The notes below the pieces were generated by a model that worked only from the letters and a program-made list of their open reading frames with translations, did no database searches and was not told where the DNA came from. Made by a program: the position numbers and the translations under genes. From contig JAAVFG010000044.1 of the NCBI GenBank assembly GCA_014800895.1, positions 1-64,000 on the forward strand: 64,000 nt of DNA. The letters are read 5' to 3'. The stretch is from Bacteroidales bacterium. GTDB taxonomy: Bacteria > Bacteroidota > Bacteroidia > Bacteroidales > Muribaculaceae. Positions 45,701-55,281 of this stretch are shown in pieces. The stretch's first letter is position 1. Each line of letters starts with the position of its first letter.

Positions 45701-46051
45701 ACAGATATGCCTTCACGACGCTGGAACAAGCCGAGCATCATGCTTATATGCGAGGCAAATTATTCCAATGCACACGGCACACCGTGGGTGTATAAGCATA
45801 AGAACCTTGGTAAATTGGTAGGTATGCCTGTGCCCGGCACGATGTCATCTGTCAACTGGATTGATCTCCAGAACCCCGACCTCCTCTTCGGTGTGCCTGT
45901 AGTGGCGTTCCGCACTCAGGATGGCACTGTTCTCGAGAACACTCAGCTTGAGCCGGATGTAAAGGTGGCTAACTCCCCCGAGGATATCGCTGCAGGTTAT
46001 GACCGACAGCTCGCTACGGCAGTTAAGACTCTGCTCAACGATTTGAAATAA
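42800..46051 (+). CDS. Tricorn-like S41 peptidase with PD40 propeller and PDZ domain
   Basis: The 1083-residue protein has a signal peptide (MRKLTISAAAILAAAVSASA). A PD40 beta-propeller region follows (about 25-540; repeated LSPDGSRIAFTYKGDIY and WSPDGRTIAFASDRNGGKD), then a lysine-rich linker (about 565-610). Next are a tricorn core with LLGELNVSHSGSRYF (Ser-His pair), a PDZ domain (KKGDRVVAINGEEI), and the S41 catalytic domain (GIVIDTRWNGGG, then CEANYSNAHGTPW with the nucleophilic Ser in YSN). The position after the Ser is Asn where archaeal tricorn has Asp. It degrades oligopeptides, probably in the periplasm, next to a peptide importer. A terminator follows. Confidence 0.92.
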   Translation: MRKLTISAAAILAAAVSASAVNPLWVRDVKLSPDGSRIAFTYKGDIYTVPSAGGAATRLTTEPSYESAPIWSPDGRTIAFASDRNGGKDIYTIPAIGGAATRITFNSAAETPESFSADGKEIYFSAQIQDPASSPAFPSRVLSELYAVPVKGGATTRILPTPAVHLALLPDGRFLYEDVKGMEDQWRKHHTSSVTRDIWIYDPATKSHTNITDHAGEDRSPALIKGDNNLYFLSERDGGSFNVYSLPLDSKGATPKQLTSFDSHPVRFLSGASNGLLAFTYNGELYSMRPGEKAAPLKVTLTDVAPSAEEFINISSADEAMPSRDGKQLAYISRGEVFVTSTEYPSVKQITHTPAIETGLSWSKDGRTLYYGSLRSGKYNIYKASIARADDPNFSNATLIKEEALFPEDGVERGFPEISPDGKKLAYVEDRNKLRVMDLASKKVTELDGAPITNYRTGGFHVEWAPDSRHLALEVCNPKHEPYGDISIVDTKTGEFIPVTQSAYFDAAPRWSHDGNALIYQSERYGMRNHASWGSQFDVMMTFLNQESYDKYRLSEEDYALLKEVEKQQKKDAEKAKDASKDKKGKKKTDKDKKEVKEEEKSNDLNIEREGLADRTVRLTPASSDLADAILSSDDETLYYVSRGEDGMDLWKKSLRKGDVSMVKKLGKGGVGMVEDSEGNIFLMGNQVRRFTPKGGEMKNVSLSTRMKLDADREREVMLDFVENEARERFYLPEMPVDWTAYVENYRRFLPHINNGYDFADMLSELLGELNVSHSGSRYFPESAKESTPSLGLIYDWCDNGKGMLIEEVLAGGPFDRATSKVKKGDRVVAINGEEILPGEDLSTLLNGTLRKKTLVSFTNAKGDKWDEVVLPINSALESGLLYKRWVKQREAEVDSLSGGRLGYVHLRSMDDGSFRDIYSKLLGKFVDKEGIVIDTRWNGGGRLHEDIEVLFSGEKYLTQEVHGKESTDMPSRRWNKPSIMLICEANYSNAHGTPWVYKHKNLGKLVGMPVPGTMSSVNWIDLQNPDLLFGVPVVAFRTQDGTVLENTQLEPDVKVANSPEDIAAGYDRQLATAVKTLLNDLK

Positions 46052-46071
46052 TTCCGTATATTTTATTTATA

Positions 46072-46115
46072 AAGCCTTGCAGGATGGCAACATTCTGCAA
46101 GGCTTTAATTTTTTC
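46072..46115 (+). terminator. Terminator of the sufE-POT-tricorn block
   Basis: AAGCCTTGCAG pairs with CTGCAAGGCTT over 11 bp (46072-46105), followed by TAATTTTTTC. It lies 20 nt after the peptidase stop. Confidence 0.8.
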
Positions 46116-46135
46116 TTTAACTTTTCTTTACATTT

Positions 46136-46167
46136 ATTGGTTTATATAAAAAGATTAGATAACTTTG
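46136..46167 (+). promoter_or_regulatory. Promoter of the lipoprotein gene at 46215
   Basis: ATTG (46136-46139), 20 bp, TAACTTTG (46160-46167). Expected start near 46174, giving a ~40-nt leader. Confidence 0.65.
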
Positions 46168-46214
46168 CACAATATTCCGCGCCCGGAATTAATAGATATT
46201 AGACATTACTCATT

Positions 46215-46847
46215 ATGGAAACTATGATTTCCGCCACATTCAGATTATCTGACCGCAAGAGCTACGGCATGGGGCTGTGCTTCTTGCTTTTCACATTCAT
46301 GCTTATCTCCTGCCACGCCAATAAGGAGAAGGCGGAGGAGCCCGCTAAAGACTCCATAGCTTACGTTATAGATGACAGTTATCATGCCGATAATGATATA
46401 GGCATGACAGTCAGAAGCGTGATCGATGCCCTGCATCAGGAGGAGGAGCTTAACGGAGAGGATTATGATTTCACCGGTATTCTCACTGACGGCGCGGGTC
46501 ATCCGCTTTATACCGACCTGACAGGCACACCCGGAGAATGGGAGGTAAAGGTAGTGAGTCCCGCCAAGCTTGTAATATACAACAAGGCATTGGGCGACCT
46601 TCTTCCTCAGGCTCTGGAGATGTATATAGCGCAGTGTCTGATGATTGATAACAACAATATCATTTCAGAAAATAATTCCTTCCTCGAGGATGGCGAGAAT
46701 ATACATATATACGAATTTGAGGGCGGTTTCCTCACCTACAAGAACCGTACTCAGGAGGATTCCAAAGGAGTGGAGCGAAGTGTGGTGACCATCATCGCCT
46801 CCAAGACCTTACCTGTCTCCTATACCGGCAACGACCCGGATCAGTAG
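46215..46847 (+). CDS. Putative lipoprotein of unknown function
   Basis: The 210-residue protein has a hydrophobic segment (GLCFLLFTFMLISC) ending in a lipobox Cys, so it is probably lipidated and envelope-bound. The mature part is acidic, with no recognised domain (DYDFTGILTDGAGHPLYTDL; EMYIAQCLMIDNNNIIS). A 23-residue stretch precedes the hydrophobic core, which is long for a lipoprotein signal; a start at the internal Met in YGMGLCF would also work. It has its own promoter and stands alone. Confidence 0.65.
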   Translation: METMISATFRLSDRKSYGMGLCFLLFTFMLISCHANKEKAEEPAKDSIAYVIDDSYHADNDIGMTVRSVIDALHQEEELNGEDYDFTGILTDGAGHPLYTDLTGTPGEWEVKVVSPAKLVIYNKALGDLLPQALEMYIAQCLMIDNNNIISENNSFLEDGENIHIYEFEGGFLTYKNRTQEDSKGVERSVVTIIASKTLPVSYTGNDPDQ

Positions 46848-46909
46848 ATATATGACTGATATCAGTCCCCCGCTATCCCGCGATCTAAAAAAGCGATAAC
46901 TTTAGATTG

Positions 46910-47932
46910 TCAAATGAAGACATACCATCGGCTGGAATCGAAACGGGGGAGGGCGGTGAGCTGGACATCGGCATCCTTATCCGCCATTGTCTCGGCATCA
47001 CCTACCTTCTTACCTTTCTCCTCCAATGCCTTCCTCACGGCTTTCAAGGCTTTCGAGGGAGTATTGTTATCTTGCGAAAGATGACAGAGGAATACAAATT
47101 TCAAATCCGGATTGATGATATCCTGAAGGAATTTCGCAGTGTCCTCATTACGCATGTGACCGTGATCGGTCTGGATACGCGCCTTGAGATATTCCGGATA
47201 ACGACCTAAACGGAGCATATCGGCATCATAATTAGCCTCTATCACCAAGTAGTTGGCACGGCTCATATAATGGTAGGCGCGCTCGGTAATCGCACCCAAG
47301 TCTGTAGCCAGGACAAATCTCTTTCCTGCATATTCGATGGAAAATCCCATATTGTCGCTGCCATCATGGGGGACATCAAAGGCGGTGATCTCCATATCAA
47401 GCACATTCTTCGGTATCTCCTTGAAGATAGGCTCGTGATACTCCTTTATTCTCTTGGAAATATTATGACGGCGAAGGAGTCCGGTCAGGACTCTGGGCGT
47501 ACAGAACAGACGCATGTGGCGATGATTGCGGAGAAGATTATATGAATATCTCACATGATCGGAATGGTCGTGCGTCAGGAATAGACCCTTGACCATATTC
47601 ATACCGATACCGTTCTCAAGCAATTTTCTTTCTATATCCTCAGCCTTCAGACCGGCATCTATCAAAATCCCTCCCTTTGATGTGCCCACATAGCAGGAGT
47701 TTCCGCTCGAGCCTGAGCCGAGAGAGACATAGAATAGCCTGTTGTCTTCTTCTGCCTTTTCATTCCCCTTGTTATCCCTGATATCGGAATAGGGGCGGCG
47801 CCCCGGATAATTCTTCTTCCTCTCCTTCACGGAGCGGGATGTGGGAGCTGCCGGCTCAGGATTATTATATTCCGGATCAGATACAAATTCCTCAAACTGT
47901 ATTCTGGGATGATTGAAAGTAATCTTACTCAT
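46910..47932 (-). CDS. Metallo-beta-lactamase fold hydrolase, WalJ/YycJ-like
   Basis: The 340-residue protein has an extra ~65-residue N-terminal segment (basic, disordered) before the MBL domain. The domain starts FYVSLGSGSSGNSCYVGTSKGGILIDAG, has the metal motif LTHDHSDH (about residue 118), and the later His in DVPHDGSDNMGFSIEY and LCHLSQDNNTP. The SGSSGN start and SQDNN ending are typical of the WalJ/YycJ group, implicated in DNA or cell-wall related processing. It overlaps the upstream methyltransferase by 4 nt. Confidence 0.9.
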   Translation of the reverse strand: MSKITFNHPRIQFEEFVSDPEYNNPEPAAPTSRSVKERKKNYPGRRPYSDIRDNKGNEKAEEDNRLFYVSLGSGSSGNSCYVGTSKGGILIDAGLKAEDIERKLLENGIGMNMVKGLFLTHDHSDHVRYSYNLLRNHRHMRLFCTPRVLTGLLRRHNISKRIKEYHEPIFKEIPKNVLDMEITAFDVPHDGSDNMGFSIEYAGKRFVLATDLGAITERAYHYMSRANYLVIEANYDADMLRLGRYPEYLKARIQTDHGHMRNEDTAKFLQDIINPDLKFVFLCHLSQDNNTPSKALKAVRKALEEKGKKVGDAETMADKDADVQLTALPRFDSSRWYVFI

Positions 47933-48660
47933 CTTCTTTCACCTCCTTCCCTGTGGATAAGAAATATTGCCGGACGCTTGTCATAATTCTCCTTACAGTT
48001 TTTCCATTGCGAAGCGGGGCGGGTCTGGATGCTCTCCTTCTCAGGGTCGGTGATATCACATGCCACACAGAGGAGAGTATCGTGGCGTAGATTCTCAGCC
48101 AGAAACTTCACCATCCTGTTATTGCGATATGGAGTCTCAATAAAGATCTGTGTCTGACCTTTTTTAGATGCAATGGATTCAAGGTCACGAATGGCACGCA
48201 GCCGCTCTTTCTCATCTATCGGCAGGTATCCGTTGAAAGCGAAGCCCTGACCATTGAAACCGGAACCCATAAGCGACATAAGTATTGAAGAGGGACCCAC
48301 GAGAGGATGAACGGGAAGACCCTCCCTCTGTGCTATCTCCACAACGCTCGCACCTGGGTCAGCCACTGCCGGACACCCCGCCTCGCTCATAACGCCTACA
48401 GGCTCGCCCCGGCGGAGAGGATCAAGATAGGAAGAGATAACACGGGAATCGGTGTGACCGTTCAATTCATAAAACGTGATGCTGTCAATATCAAAACTCT
48501 TGTCCCAACGCTTCAGGAAACGACGCGCGGTGCGGAGATTTTCCACTATCATATGTCGGATACCCTTCACGACAGGAAGATTACCATCCGGTATGACATC
48601 TCCCAATGGGGCATCACTGATATTTACGGGTATTAGATATAAAGCAGCTTTAAGTTCCAT
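47929..48660 (-). CDS. SAM-dependent methyltransferase, RsmI-related tetrapyrrole-methylase fold
   Basis: The 243-residue protein resembles RsmI, which 2'-O-methylates 16S rRNA, but is a short paralogue common in Bacteroidota. Shared features are ALYLIPVNISDAPLGDVIPD at the start, GEPVGVMSEAGCPAVADPGA (SAM-binding) and HPLVGPSSILMSLMGSGFNGQGFAFNGYLP. A -7-like TAAATTTG lies only about 5 nt upstream of the ATG on the minus strand, so the mRNA might be almost leaderless. It overlaps the WalJ-like gene by 4 nt. Confidence 0.88.
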   Translation of the reverse strand: MELKAALYLIPVNISDAPLGDVIPDGNLPVVKGIRHMIVENLRTARRFLKRWDKSFDIDSITFYELNGHTDSRVISSYLDPLRRGEPVGVMSEAGCPAVADPGASVVEIAQREGLPVHPLVGPSSILMSLMGSGFNGQGFAFNGYLPIDEKERLRAIRDLESIASKKGQTQIFIETPYRNNRMVKFLAENLRHDTLLCVACDITDPEKESIQTRPASQWKNCKENYDKRPAIFLIHREGGERR

Positions 48661-48751
48661 AATACAAATTTATGAATAATTCACCAATAAAGAAGTCATT
48701 ATTTTGCTTATTTTTGTTAATTTTGTTTCACAACTAAAAATTCCCATATTT

Positions 48752-50011
48752 ATGCAGACTCCCCTACCCTCCGGTTTTATATCTGAATTGGAATCGCTCA
48801 TTCCTGATGAAGCAGAGGAATGTATCGCGGCTTTAGAGCAGGTTCCTGCTACCTCTGTCAAGCTGAATACAAGGAAATGCGACGATCCCTCCATTTTAGG
48901 ATACGGGGAGCTGGAGAGAGTGAAATGGTGCGACACGGGATATTACCTGCCTCAGCGTCCGAAATTCACCCTTAATCCTTTGCTTCATGCAGGTGTCTTC
49001 TATGTGCAGGATGCCTCCTCCATGATTTATGAGACTATTATGAAGGGGTTGATACCTATGACATTCGACACATCCCTCACTCCTGCCGTCGCAGATCTAT
49101 GCGCGGCTCCCGGAGGGAAGACGACCTCGCTTATCAACGCCGTCCCTGACGGAGTCTTTCTCTTAGCTAATGAATTCACGCCACAAAGGGCGGGGGCGCT
49201 GAAGGAGAATATCCTCAAATGGGGGTATCCGGAAATAATGGTGACAAACTCACCGATCTCCAAATTGGCGAAAGCCGGCGCGGCATTTGATGTCGTGGCT
49301 GTCGATGCTCCCTGCTCCGGCGAGGGGATGATGCGTAAGGAGGAGATAGCCCGCAGTCAATGGTCGGAGGGATTGATCGACCAATGCGTGAAGCTTCAGC
49401 GAGAGATTCTTGATGATGCCTGCCGGATGCTGAAACCCGGAGGCTTTCTTATTTACTCCACCTGCACTTTCAATCGCCGTGAAGATGAGGAGCAGGTGGA
49501 ATGGCTTGTGGAGAATCATGGCATGGCGCCTTTTGACCCCGGCTTTCCGGAAGACTGGGGGATAATGCGAGGTATTGACACTTCCTACCCCTGTTTCCGA
49601 TTTATGCCCCACCATACACGCGGCGAGGGTCTGTTTGTGGCTGTGATGCGAAAGGAGACGGATGAATATGAGAACACCATCCCGCTCCCCAAACTAAAGG
49701 AATGGCTCCGGAAGAATATAAAGGTGATTGCCGACGGCATACCGACAGAGGAGAAAAAAGGGAGGGATATGGTGCCGACTTCTGTCTCAGCTTTAGCCAC
49801 TGATTTCAAGAAGGGGAGATATCCGGAAATAGAGGTGGATGAAGCTACGGCATTATCCTACCTCCGCCACGAAGCATTGCGTTTCGGTCCGGAAATAGAA
49901 AAAGGCTTCACAGTTATAAAATTCAAAGGGTTTCCATTGGGGTTTGTGAAGAATATTGGCTCAAGGGCAAATAATATGTATCCCGCCGAATGGCGTATAC
50001 GGAATCTATAA
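48752..50011 (+). CDS. RsmF/NOL1-NOP2-Sun family rRNA cytosine-C5 methyltransferase
   Basis: The 419-residue protein methylates C5 of cytosine in rRNA. Family features are VADLCAAPGGKTTSLI (SAM loop), DVVAVDAPCSGEGMMRK (Cys in PCSGEG), LIYSTCTFNRREDEEQV (the catalytic Cys in STCTF), and a C-terminal RNA-binding region. The start is ATG 48752, where the conserved LPSGFISELESL begins; an in-frame ATG at 48704 lies in AT-rich promoter-like DNA. It is divergent from the RsmI-like gene. Confidence 0.93.
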   Translation: MQTPLPSGFISELESLIPDEAEECIAALEQVPATSVKLNTRKCDDPSILGYGELERVKWCDTGYYLPQRPKFTLNPLLHAGVFYVQDASSMIYETIMKGLIPMTFDTSLTPAVADLCAAPGGKTTSLINAVPDGVFLLANEFTPQRAGALKENILKWGYPEIMVTNSPISKLAKAGAAFDVVAVDAPCSGEGMMRKEEIARSQWSEGLIDQCVKLQREILDDACRMLKPGGFLIYSTCTFNRREDEEQVEWLVENHGMAPFDPGFPEDWGIMRGIDTSYPCFRFMPHHTRGEGLFVAVMRKETDEYENTIPLPKLKEWLRKNIKVIADGIPTEEKKGRDMVPTSVSALATDFKKGRYPEIEVDEATALSYLRHEALRFGPEIEKGFTVIKFKGFPLGFVKNIGSRANNMYPAEWRIRNL

Positions 50012-50033
50012 ATTTCTCGGTAAAGGTCTCTAT

Positions 50034-50048
50034 TATGGAAGTTCCATA
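50034..50048. promoter_or_regulatory. Operator-like palindrome upstream of copA
   Basis: TATGGAAGTTCCATA is a perfect palindrome with 7-bp arms around one central base. It lies 28 nt before the copper ATPase start and is surrounded by a looser extension (GTCT ... AGAC). Its position fits a repressor or activator site for metal-responsive control; the regulator is unknown. Confidence 0.4.
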
Positions 50049-50075
50049 TAGACTCCGATAGAAAATAGGAAGATA

Positions 50076-52286
50076 ATGAAAGGTATATATCCAATTACCG
50101 GAATGATGTGTGCCGTCTGCTCCAACACAGTGCAGAAAACCGCATCCGACCAACCGGGAGTGATTTCCGCTGAGGTAAATTTTGCCAATGCTTCCTTAGC
50201 GTTGGAATGGAACCCGAAGATAACCTCTCCGGAGAAGATAGCCGCCGCGATCCGCGATGCCGGTTATGATATGATTATCGAGCAGTCGGAGGAGAAGGCT
50301 GTCGAGGAGAAAGAGAAGCATGATGCAAAGGAATACAGCGATATGAAGCGGCGCACCATCATAGCATGGGCTCTCACCATTCCGCTTTCGGCGATGTGTA
50401 TGCTTCATCTCCATTTTCCATGTGCCCCCTGGCTTTATATGGTGATGACTTTAGCCGTGATGGCAGGTTGCGGAAGCGGATTTTTCAAACGTGGCATCAA
50501 GGCTCTCCTCACCGGGGCGCCCTCGATGGATTCACTTGTGGCTCTCTCCACAACGGTGAGTTTCCTCTTCTCCCTCTTCAATACAATCTTTCCTGAAGTG
50601 ATGACTTCCCGCGGACTCAATGCGGATCTCTACTACGAAGGGGCTGCAATGATTATAGCTTTTGTGCTCACAGGCAAACTGATGGAGACACGTTCACGTC
50701 ATAATACCGAGCTTGCTCTTAAAGCGCTGATGGGGTTGCAGCCTACTGAAGCTCTCCTTCTCCTCCCTGACGGGGAGCAGAAGATGGTGGGGATTTCCGA
50801 AATAAAGGCGGGCGACTTTATCGTGGTGCGTCCAGGAGAGAAGATTCCCGCAGACGGAGTGGTGACAGAGGGCACGTCGGCTGTCGATGAAAGTATGCTG
50901 ACCGGGGAACCGTTAAAGATAGAGAAGTCTGCCGGGGATAGCGTAACGGCAGGCACGATCAATGGAGCCGGACGCTTCGTGATGAAGGCGGTGAAGGTGG
51001 GAGCCGAGACCGAGTTATCCCGTATCATAAAGGCAGTCAGGGAGGCGCAGGGCTCAAAAGCTCCTGTGCAGAGACTGGTGGATAAAATCAGCGCGGTCTT
51101 TGTCCCGACAGTTATAGGGATATCACTCCTCACCCTCATCATCTGGCTATGTATCGGAGGAGAATATCTCGTAGTCGGTATCACTGCCGCCGTATCGGTA
51201 CTGGTGATAGCATGTCCATGTGCATTAGGGCTTGCCACACCTACCGCCATGATGGTAGGTATCGGACGCGGGGCAAGAATGGGTATCCTCGTGAAGGATG
51301 CCGCCGCTCTCGAACGCCTTGGTAAAGTCAATGTCCTGGCAATCGATAAGACCGGCACTATTACAGAGGGCACTCCCGATGTGACGGATGTGGCTTCAAG
51401 CAGTTCCCTTTCCGAAAATGAACTGAAAGAGATTTATGCAATAGTATTGGGAGCCGAGATGAACAGTATCCACCCTCTATCGGAGGCAATAAGCCGCTAT
51501 CTTAAAGGAAAGAATATCGCTCCCCTCTCCCCAGACTCATTTAATTATATCCCCGGGAAAGGGATCGACTGCAGATATGATGGAAAGGATTATAGGATTG
51601 GGAGCGTTGACAATGAGCAATCCGGGGAGAATACTGTTTTAATAGATAGAGCAAAGAGTTGGCTCAACGAGGGCGCGGGGGTCGTAGGTGTCTATTCAGA
51701 CCTTCGGCTGCTGATAGTATTCAAGGTGGAGGATAGCCTCCGCCCGGATGCAGGCGCCACAATCTCAACCCTCTTCTCCTTGGGAATCAAGACCATCCTC
51801 CTCACCGGCGATAAACGCTCCACTGCCGAGCATATCGCGCGGGAGGCGGGCATCACACATGTCGAGCCGGAAATGCTCCCCGCAGACAAGCAGGCGTATA
51901 TTTCGTCTCTGATGAAGGAGGGGAAAATTGTGGCTATGGCAGGCGACGGCATAAATGACACCCGGGCATTGGCAGAGGCTGATGTATCCATTGCAATGGG
52001 AAGTGGCTCGGATATTGCTATCGAGGCTGCCCAGCTGACCATCACCGGCGGAAAACTCTCATCAATACCGCAGGCAATAAAATTAGCAAGAGCCACATTA
52101 AGGATAATACGAGAAAACCTCTTTTGGGCGTTTATATATAATGTGATAGGCATACCTATCGCGGCGGGCGTGCTCTTTCCTATTGGATTCATGCTAAATC
52201 CGATGTTCGCCTCGGCAGCTATGGCACTCTCCTCCGTATGTGTCGTGACCAATTCCCTCCGACTGGGAAAAATGAAATTGAAATAA
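50076..52286 (+). CDS. copA: Copper-transporting P-type ATPase
   Basis: The 736-residue P1B ATPase has one N-terminal heavy-metal domain ([11 protein letters not shown], Cys12 and Cys15). It also has the actuator TGE ([11 protein letters not shown]), the transmembrane CPC motif ([15 protein letters not shown]), the phosphorylated Asp ([11 protein letters not shown]), the HP motif (HPLSEAIS), and [30 protein letters not shown] together with DKTGT identifies a Cu(I) exporter. The small CxxC protein 50 nt downstream is a plausible chaperone partner. Confidence 0.95.
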   Translation: MKGIYPITGMMCAVCSNTVQKTASDQPGVISAEVNFANASLALEWNPKITSPEKIAAAIRDAGYDMIIEQSEEKAVEEKEKHDAKEYSDMKRRTIIAWALTIPLSAMCMLHLHFPCAPWLYMVMTLAVMAGCGSGFFKRGIKALLTGAPSMDSLVALSTTVSFLFSLFNTIFPEVMTSRGLNADLYYEGAAMIIAFVLTGKLMETRSRHNTELALKALMGLQPTEALLLLPDGEQKMVGISEIKAGDFIVVRPGEKIPADGVVTEGTSAVDESMLTGEPLKIEKSAGDSVTAGTINGAGRFVMKAVKVGAETELSRIIKAVREAQGSKAPVQRLVDKISAVFVPTVIGISLLTLIIWLCIGGEYLVVGITAAVSVLVIACPCALGLATPTAMMVGIGRGARMGILVKDAAALERLGKVNVLAIDKTGTITEGTPDVTDVASSSSLSENELKEIYAIVLGAEMNSIHPLSEAISRYLKGKNIAPLSPDSFNYIPGKGIDCRYDGKDYRIGSVDNEQSGENTVLIDRAKSWLNEGAGVVGVYSDLRLLIVFKVEDSLRPDAGATISTLFSLGIKTILLTGDKRSTAEHIAREAGITHVEPEMLPADKQAYISSLMKEGKIVAMAGDGINDTRALAEADVSIAMGSGSDIAIEAAQLTITGGKLSSIPQAIKLARATLRIIRENLFWAFIYNVIGIPIAAGVLFPIGFMLNPMFASAAMALSSVCVVTNSLRLGKMKLK

Positions 52287-52336
52287 CAAATCGGGATAAT
52301 CTGGATAATCGAGATAATCTCATAAAGAATAAGAAT

Positions 52337-52561
52337 ATGAAATTCAAGACTAACGCAAAATGTGCGGGATGCAAGACTACCATCCTCAATCATCTTCAGA
52401 GTAAATTTCCTGATGAGAACTGGACTCTTGACCTGGAGAACAGTGACAAAATGCTTGAGATGCATGGTGTTCCTGATGATGGGGCGCGTGCCGCAGAGGT
52501 AGAGAAAGCTGTGGCTGAGACAGGATTCAAAGGCACATGGATGCCTGAAACGGGATATTGA
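52337..52561 (+). CDS. Small heavy-metal-associated (CopZ-like) protein
   Basis: The 74-residue protein has the HMA-like pattern [20 protein letters not shown] with Cys9 and Cys12 and a short ferredoxin-like body. It would deliver copper to CopA or buffer it. ATG 52337 is chosen because the family begins there; the open frame extends back into copA. A run of three GATAATC direct repeats (about 52290-52320) lies between copA and this gene. The lolD start follows the stop by 2 nt. Confidence 0.85.
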   Translation: MKFKTNAKCAGCKTTILNHLQSKFPDENWTLDLENSDKMLEMHGVPDDGARAAEVEKAVAETGFKGTWMPETGY

Positions 52562-52563
52562 AA

Positions 52564-53292
52564 ATGATAGAACTGCGCGGAATATATAAATCCTACGGCG
52601 ATCTGGAAGTGCTCAAGGATATAAATCTTGATATCCATGAGCATGAGATCATGACCATTGTGGGTCCGAGCGGCGCGGGAAAGACAACCCTGCTCCAGAT
52701 AGCCGGCACGCTTGACCGTCCTAACCGCGGATCAGCACTGTATGACGGTGTGGAACTGACAGCTCTGAGCGACCGGAAGCTTTCGGATTTCCGCAATCGT
52801 AACATAGGATTTATATTTCAGTTTCATCAGCTTCTCCCGGAATTCAATGCTCAGGAGAACGTGGCGCTGCCGGCTCTTATCGCCGGGATGTCAAAGAAAA
52901 AAGCACGCGCCAAGGCTGCCGGGCTTCTTGAGCTGATGGGTCTTTCCGAAAGGATGCGTCATAAGCCAACGGAGCTTTCGGGCGGCGAGCGGCAAAGGGT
53001 TGCGATCGCCCGCGCCCTTATCAATGATCCTGCTGTGGTGTTTGCCGATGAGCCTACCGGTTCGCTTGATTCGCACAATCGTAATGAAATCTGCGAAGTG
53101 ATACGCCGTCTGCGAAGCGAGCTTGGACAGACCTTCGTAATCGTCACCCACGACCCCTCGATTGCATCTATTGCCGACAGAGTCGTGACTATGACCGACG
53201 GAAGGATTACGGATATAGATATTCCCGGCATAACGGCAGGGAATGAGCAGGAAAGACCCGAAGATATTGATAATGTCGCGGAAAATTGTTAA
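52564..53292 (+). CDS. ABC transporter ATP-binding protein, LolD-like
   Basis: The 242-residue protein has Walker A ([11 protein letters not shown]), the Q-loop region [18 protein letters not shown], the signature [15 protein letters not shown], Walker B ([12 protein letters not shown]) and the H-switch (VTHD). The FHQLLPEF stretch and short length match LolD, which powers lipoprotein release to the outer membrane, although the permease partner is not adjacent. It starts 2 nt after the CopZ-like stop; an alternative TTG at 52558 overlaps that stop. Confidence 0.85.
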   Translation: MIELRGIYKSYGDLEVLKDINLDIHEHEIMTIVGPSGAGKTTLLQIAGTLDRPNRGSALYDGVELTALSDRKLSDFRNRNIGFIFQFHQLLPEFNAQENVALPALIAGMSKKKARAKAAGLLELMGLSERMRHKPTELSGGERQRVAIARALINDPAVVFADEPTGSLDSHNRNEICEVIRRLRSELGQTFVIVTHDPSIASIADRVVTMTDGRITDIDIPGITAGNEQERPEDIDNVAENC

Positions 53293-53297
53293 ATTCG
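53266..53297 (+). promoter_or_regulatory. Promoter of the DUF3467 gene
   Basis: ATTG (53266-53269), 20 bp, TAAATTCG (53290-53297), the same -7 variant as for the structured RNA. It gives a leader of about 90 nt to the ATG at 53392. It overlaps the end of lolD. Confidence 0.5.
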
Positions 53298-53391
53298 CAA
53301 TATAATATTTGGGGAATAAGGATAGTTTGAAATATAATTACATACTATTCGGTTAATTTTAGAATATTAACTTTTAAAAACTAAGATAAAA

Positions 53392-53673
53392 ATGGAAAAC
53401 AAAGAAAACAAGAATCAGCTTCAGATTCAGCTTCGTCCCGAGATGGCAGACGGCAAATACAGCAACCTCGCAATGATCGGTCACGGTCCTAACGAGTTCC
53501 TCATGGACTTCATCTTCGCAGCTCCCGGTATGCCCCAGGCTCCTGTAGTAAGCCGTGTGATCATGAGCCCCGAGAACGCAAAGCAGCTCCTCTTCGCCCT
53601 CACTGACAACATCAAGAAATATGAGGCTCAGTTCGGCGAAATCATGCCCCGCGCAGCTGCCGGTAACAACTAA
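53392..53673 (+). CDS. DUF3467 family protein
   Basis: The 93-residue protein matches the DUF3467 pattern: [21 protein letters not shown], then [13 protein letters not shown] and [19 protein letters not shown]. Its codons look highly optimised compared with the neighbours (uniform CGT, CTC, GTA, CCC), suggesting high expression. Function is unknown. cysS follows 13 nt later. Confidence 0.9.
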   Translation: MENKENKNQLQIQLRPEMADGKYSNLAMIGHGPNEFLMDFIFAAPGMPQAPVVSRVIMSPENAKQLLFALTDNIKKYEAQFGEIMPRAAAGNN

Positions 53674-53686
53674 GACACCCTCCTCT

Positions 53687-55159
53687 ATGGAGCATACTCT
53701 TTATATCTACAATTCACTTGCCCGCATGAAGCAGCCTTTCAAGCCTATTCATGACGGGCATGTCGGTATGTATGTCTGCGGGCCTACAGTCTATGGCGAT
53801 GCGCATTTGGGACATGCTCGTCCCGCCATCACTTTCGACATCCTCTTCCGCTATCTCAAGCATATGGGATTTAAGGTGAGATACGTCCGCAACATCACTG
53901 ACGTGGGGCATCTGGAGCATGACGCCGACTCCGGAGAGGATAAGATCGCCAAGAAGGCGCGTCTCGAACAGCTCGAACCTATGGAGGTCGTGCAGTTCTA
54001 TCTGAACCGTTACCATAAGGATATGGAGGCGCTCAATGTGCTTCCTCCCAGTATCGAGCCTCATGCTTCGGGACATATCATCGAGCAGATAGAATATATC
54101 AAGAAGATTCTCGAAGCCGGGTATGCCTATGAAAGCTGTGGATCCGTATATTTTGACGTGGAGAAGTATAACCGTGACCATAATTACGGCAAACTCTCCG
54201 GCAGGAATATCGATGATCTCCAGAATAATACCCGCACTCTTGACGGTCAGGATGAAAAGCGTAATCCTCTGGACTTCGCTCTCTGGAAAAAAGCTTCTCC
54301 GGAGCATATCATGCACTGGCCATCTCCCTGGAGCGAAGGCTTCCCGGGGTGGCATCTTGAGTGTTCCACTATGGGCGAGAAATACCTCGGCGAGAGATTT
54401 GACATACATGGAGGCGGAATGGATCTGATGTTCCCCCATCATGAATGTGAGATAGCTCAGAGTGTTGCCGCTCAAGGTCATGAGGCTGTCAACTACTGGA
54501 TGCATAATAATATGATCACCATTGACGGAAAGAAGATGGGTAAGTCTTATGGCAACTTCATTACTCTCGAGCAGTTCTTTGCCGGAGATCATCCTCTCCT
54601 GCAGCAGGCATTCTCTCCGATGGTGATACGTTTCTTCATCCTTCAGGCACAGTACCGTTCCACTGTGGATTTCTCCAATGACGCCCTAATGGCGGCTGAG
54701 AAGGCTCTTCAGAAGATGACGGATATATATCGTCGTCTGCAGAATCTTTCTCCGGCAGATAAATCTACCGTTGAGCTACCTGACTTCATGGCGCAGTGTT
54801 ATGAAGCGATGGATGATGACCTCAATACTCCGATGGTGATAGCCACTCTATTCGAGGCCGGAAAGATTATCAATTCAGCTACTGACGGCAATGTTAAGCT
54901 TTCCGCCGAAGATATTGACAAACTGAAAGTCCTCTTCCAGACCATGCTTGTCGATATTCTTGGTATGAAGATGGGGGCTGATGAGAACACTACCGACCTC
55001 AAACCCTATGAAGGAGCAGTGGATCTTCTCATGGATATTCGCAAGAATGCCAAGGAGGCAAAGGACTGGAACACGTCGGATCTTATCCGCAATAAGCTTG
55101 CAGAGCTCGGTTTCAATGTAAAAGACACCAAGAATGGTGTGGAATGGTCATTGAAATAA
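53687..55159 (+). CDS. cysS: Cysteinyl-tRNA synthetase
   Basis: The 490-residue class I synthetase charges tRNA-Cys. The HIGH-like motif is [19 protein letters not shown] with the zinc Cys, WHLECS and HHECEIAQS are further zinc/active-site blocks, and KMSKS appears as [16 protein letters not shown] 53687 is where the family begins ([18 protein letters not shown]); an earlier in-frame start at 53621 lies inside the DUF3467 gene. A strong terminator follows. Confidence 0.97.
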   Translation: MEHTLYIYNSLARMKQPFKPIHDGHVGMYVCGPTVYGDAHLGHARPAITFDILFRYLKHMGFKVRYVRNITDVGHLEHDADSGEDKIAKKARLEQLEPMEVVQFYLNRYHKDMEALNVLPPSIEPHASGHIIEQIEYIKKILEAGYAYESCGSVYFDVEKYNRDHNYGKLSGRNIDDLQNNTRTLDGQDEKRNPLDFALWKKASPEHIMHWPSPWSEGFPGWHLECSTMGEKYLGERFDIHGGGMDLMFPHHECEIAQSVAAQGHEAVNYWMHNNMITIDGKKMGKSYGNFITLEQFFAGDHPLLQQAFSPMVIRFFILQAQYRSTVDFSNDALMAAEKALQKMTDIYRRLQNLSPADKSTVELPDFMAQCYEAMDDDLNTPMVIATLFEAGKIINSATDGNVKLSAEDIDKLKVLFQTMLVDILGMKMGADENTTDLKPYEGAVDLLMDIRKNAKEAKDWNTSDLIRNKLAELGFNVKDTKNGVEWSLK

Positions 55160-55195
55160 GGATCTATTATTCATTAATATCAGCACGAATACAAC

Positions 55196-55243
55196 AAGTC
55201 AGCCCGACTACTCCTATACAGGAAGTCGGGCTGACTTTTTTAT
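55196..55243 (+). terminator. Bidirectional terminator after cysS
   Basis: A 14-bp perfect stem (AAGTCAGCCCGACT with AGTCGGGCTGACTT) with a 14-nt loop is followed by TTTTTATTAT. It separates cysS from the convergent receptor gene ending at 55282. Confidence 0.85.
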
Positions 55244-55281
55244 TATATTTATTAAACAATTTAGTGAGCAGGAAGGAAGTA

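Noticed and set aside
52290-52320. Three spaced GATAATC copies between copA and the CopZ-like gene
   Set aside because: Too short and too close to random for AT-rich intergenic DNA; not treated as CRISPR or as an operator array.
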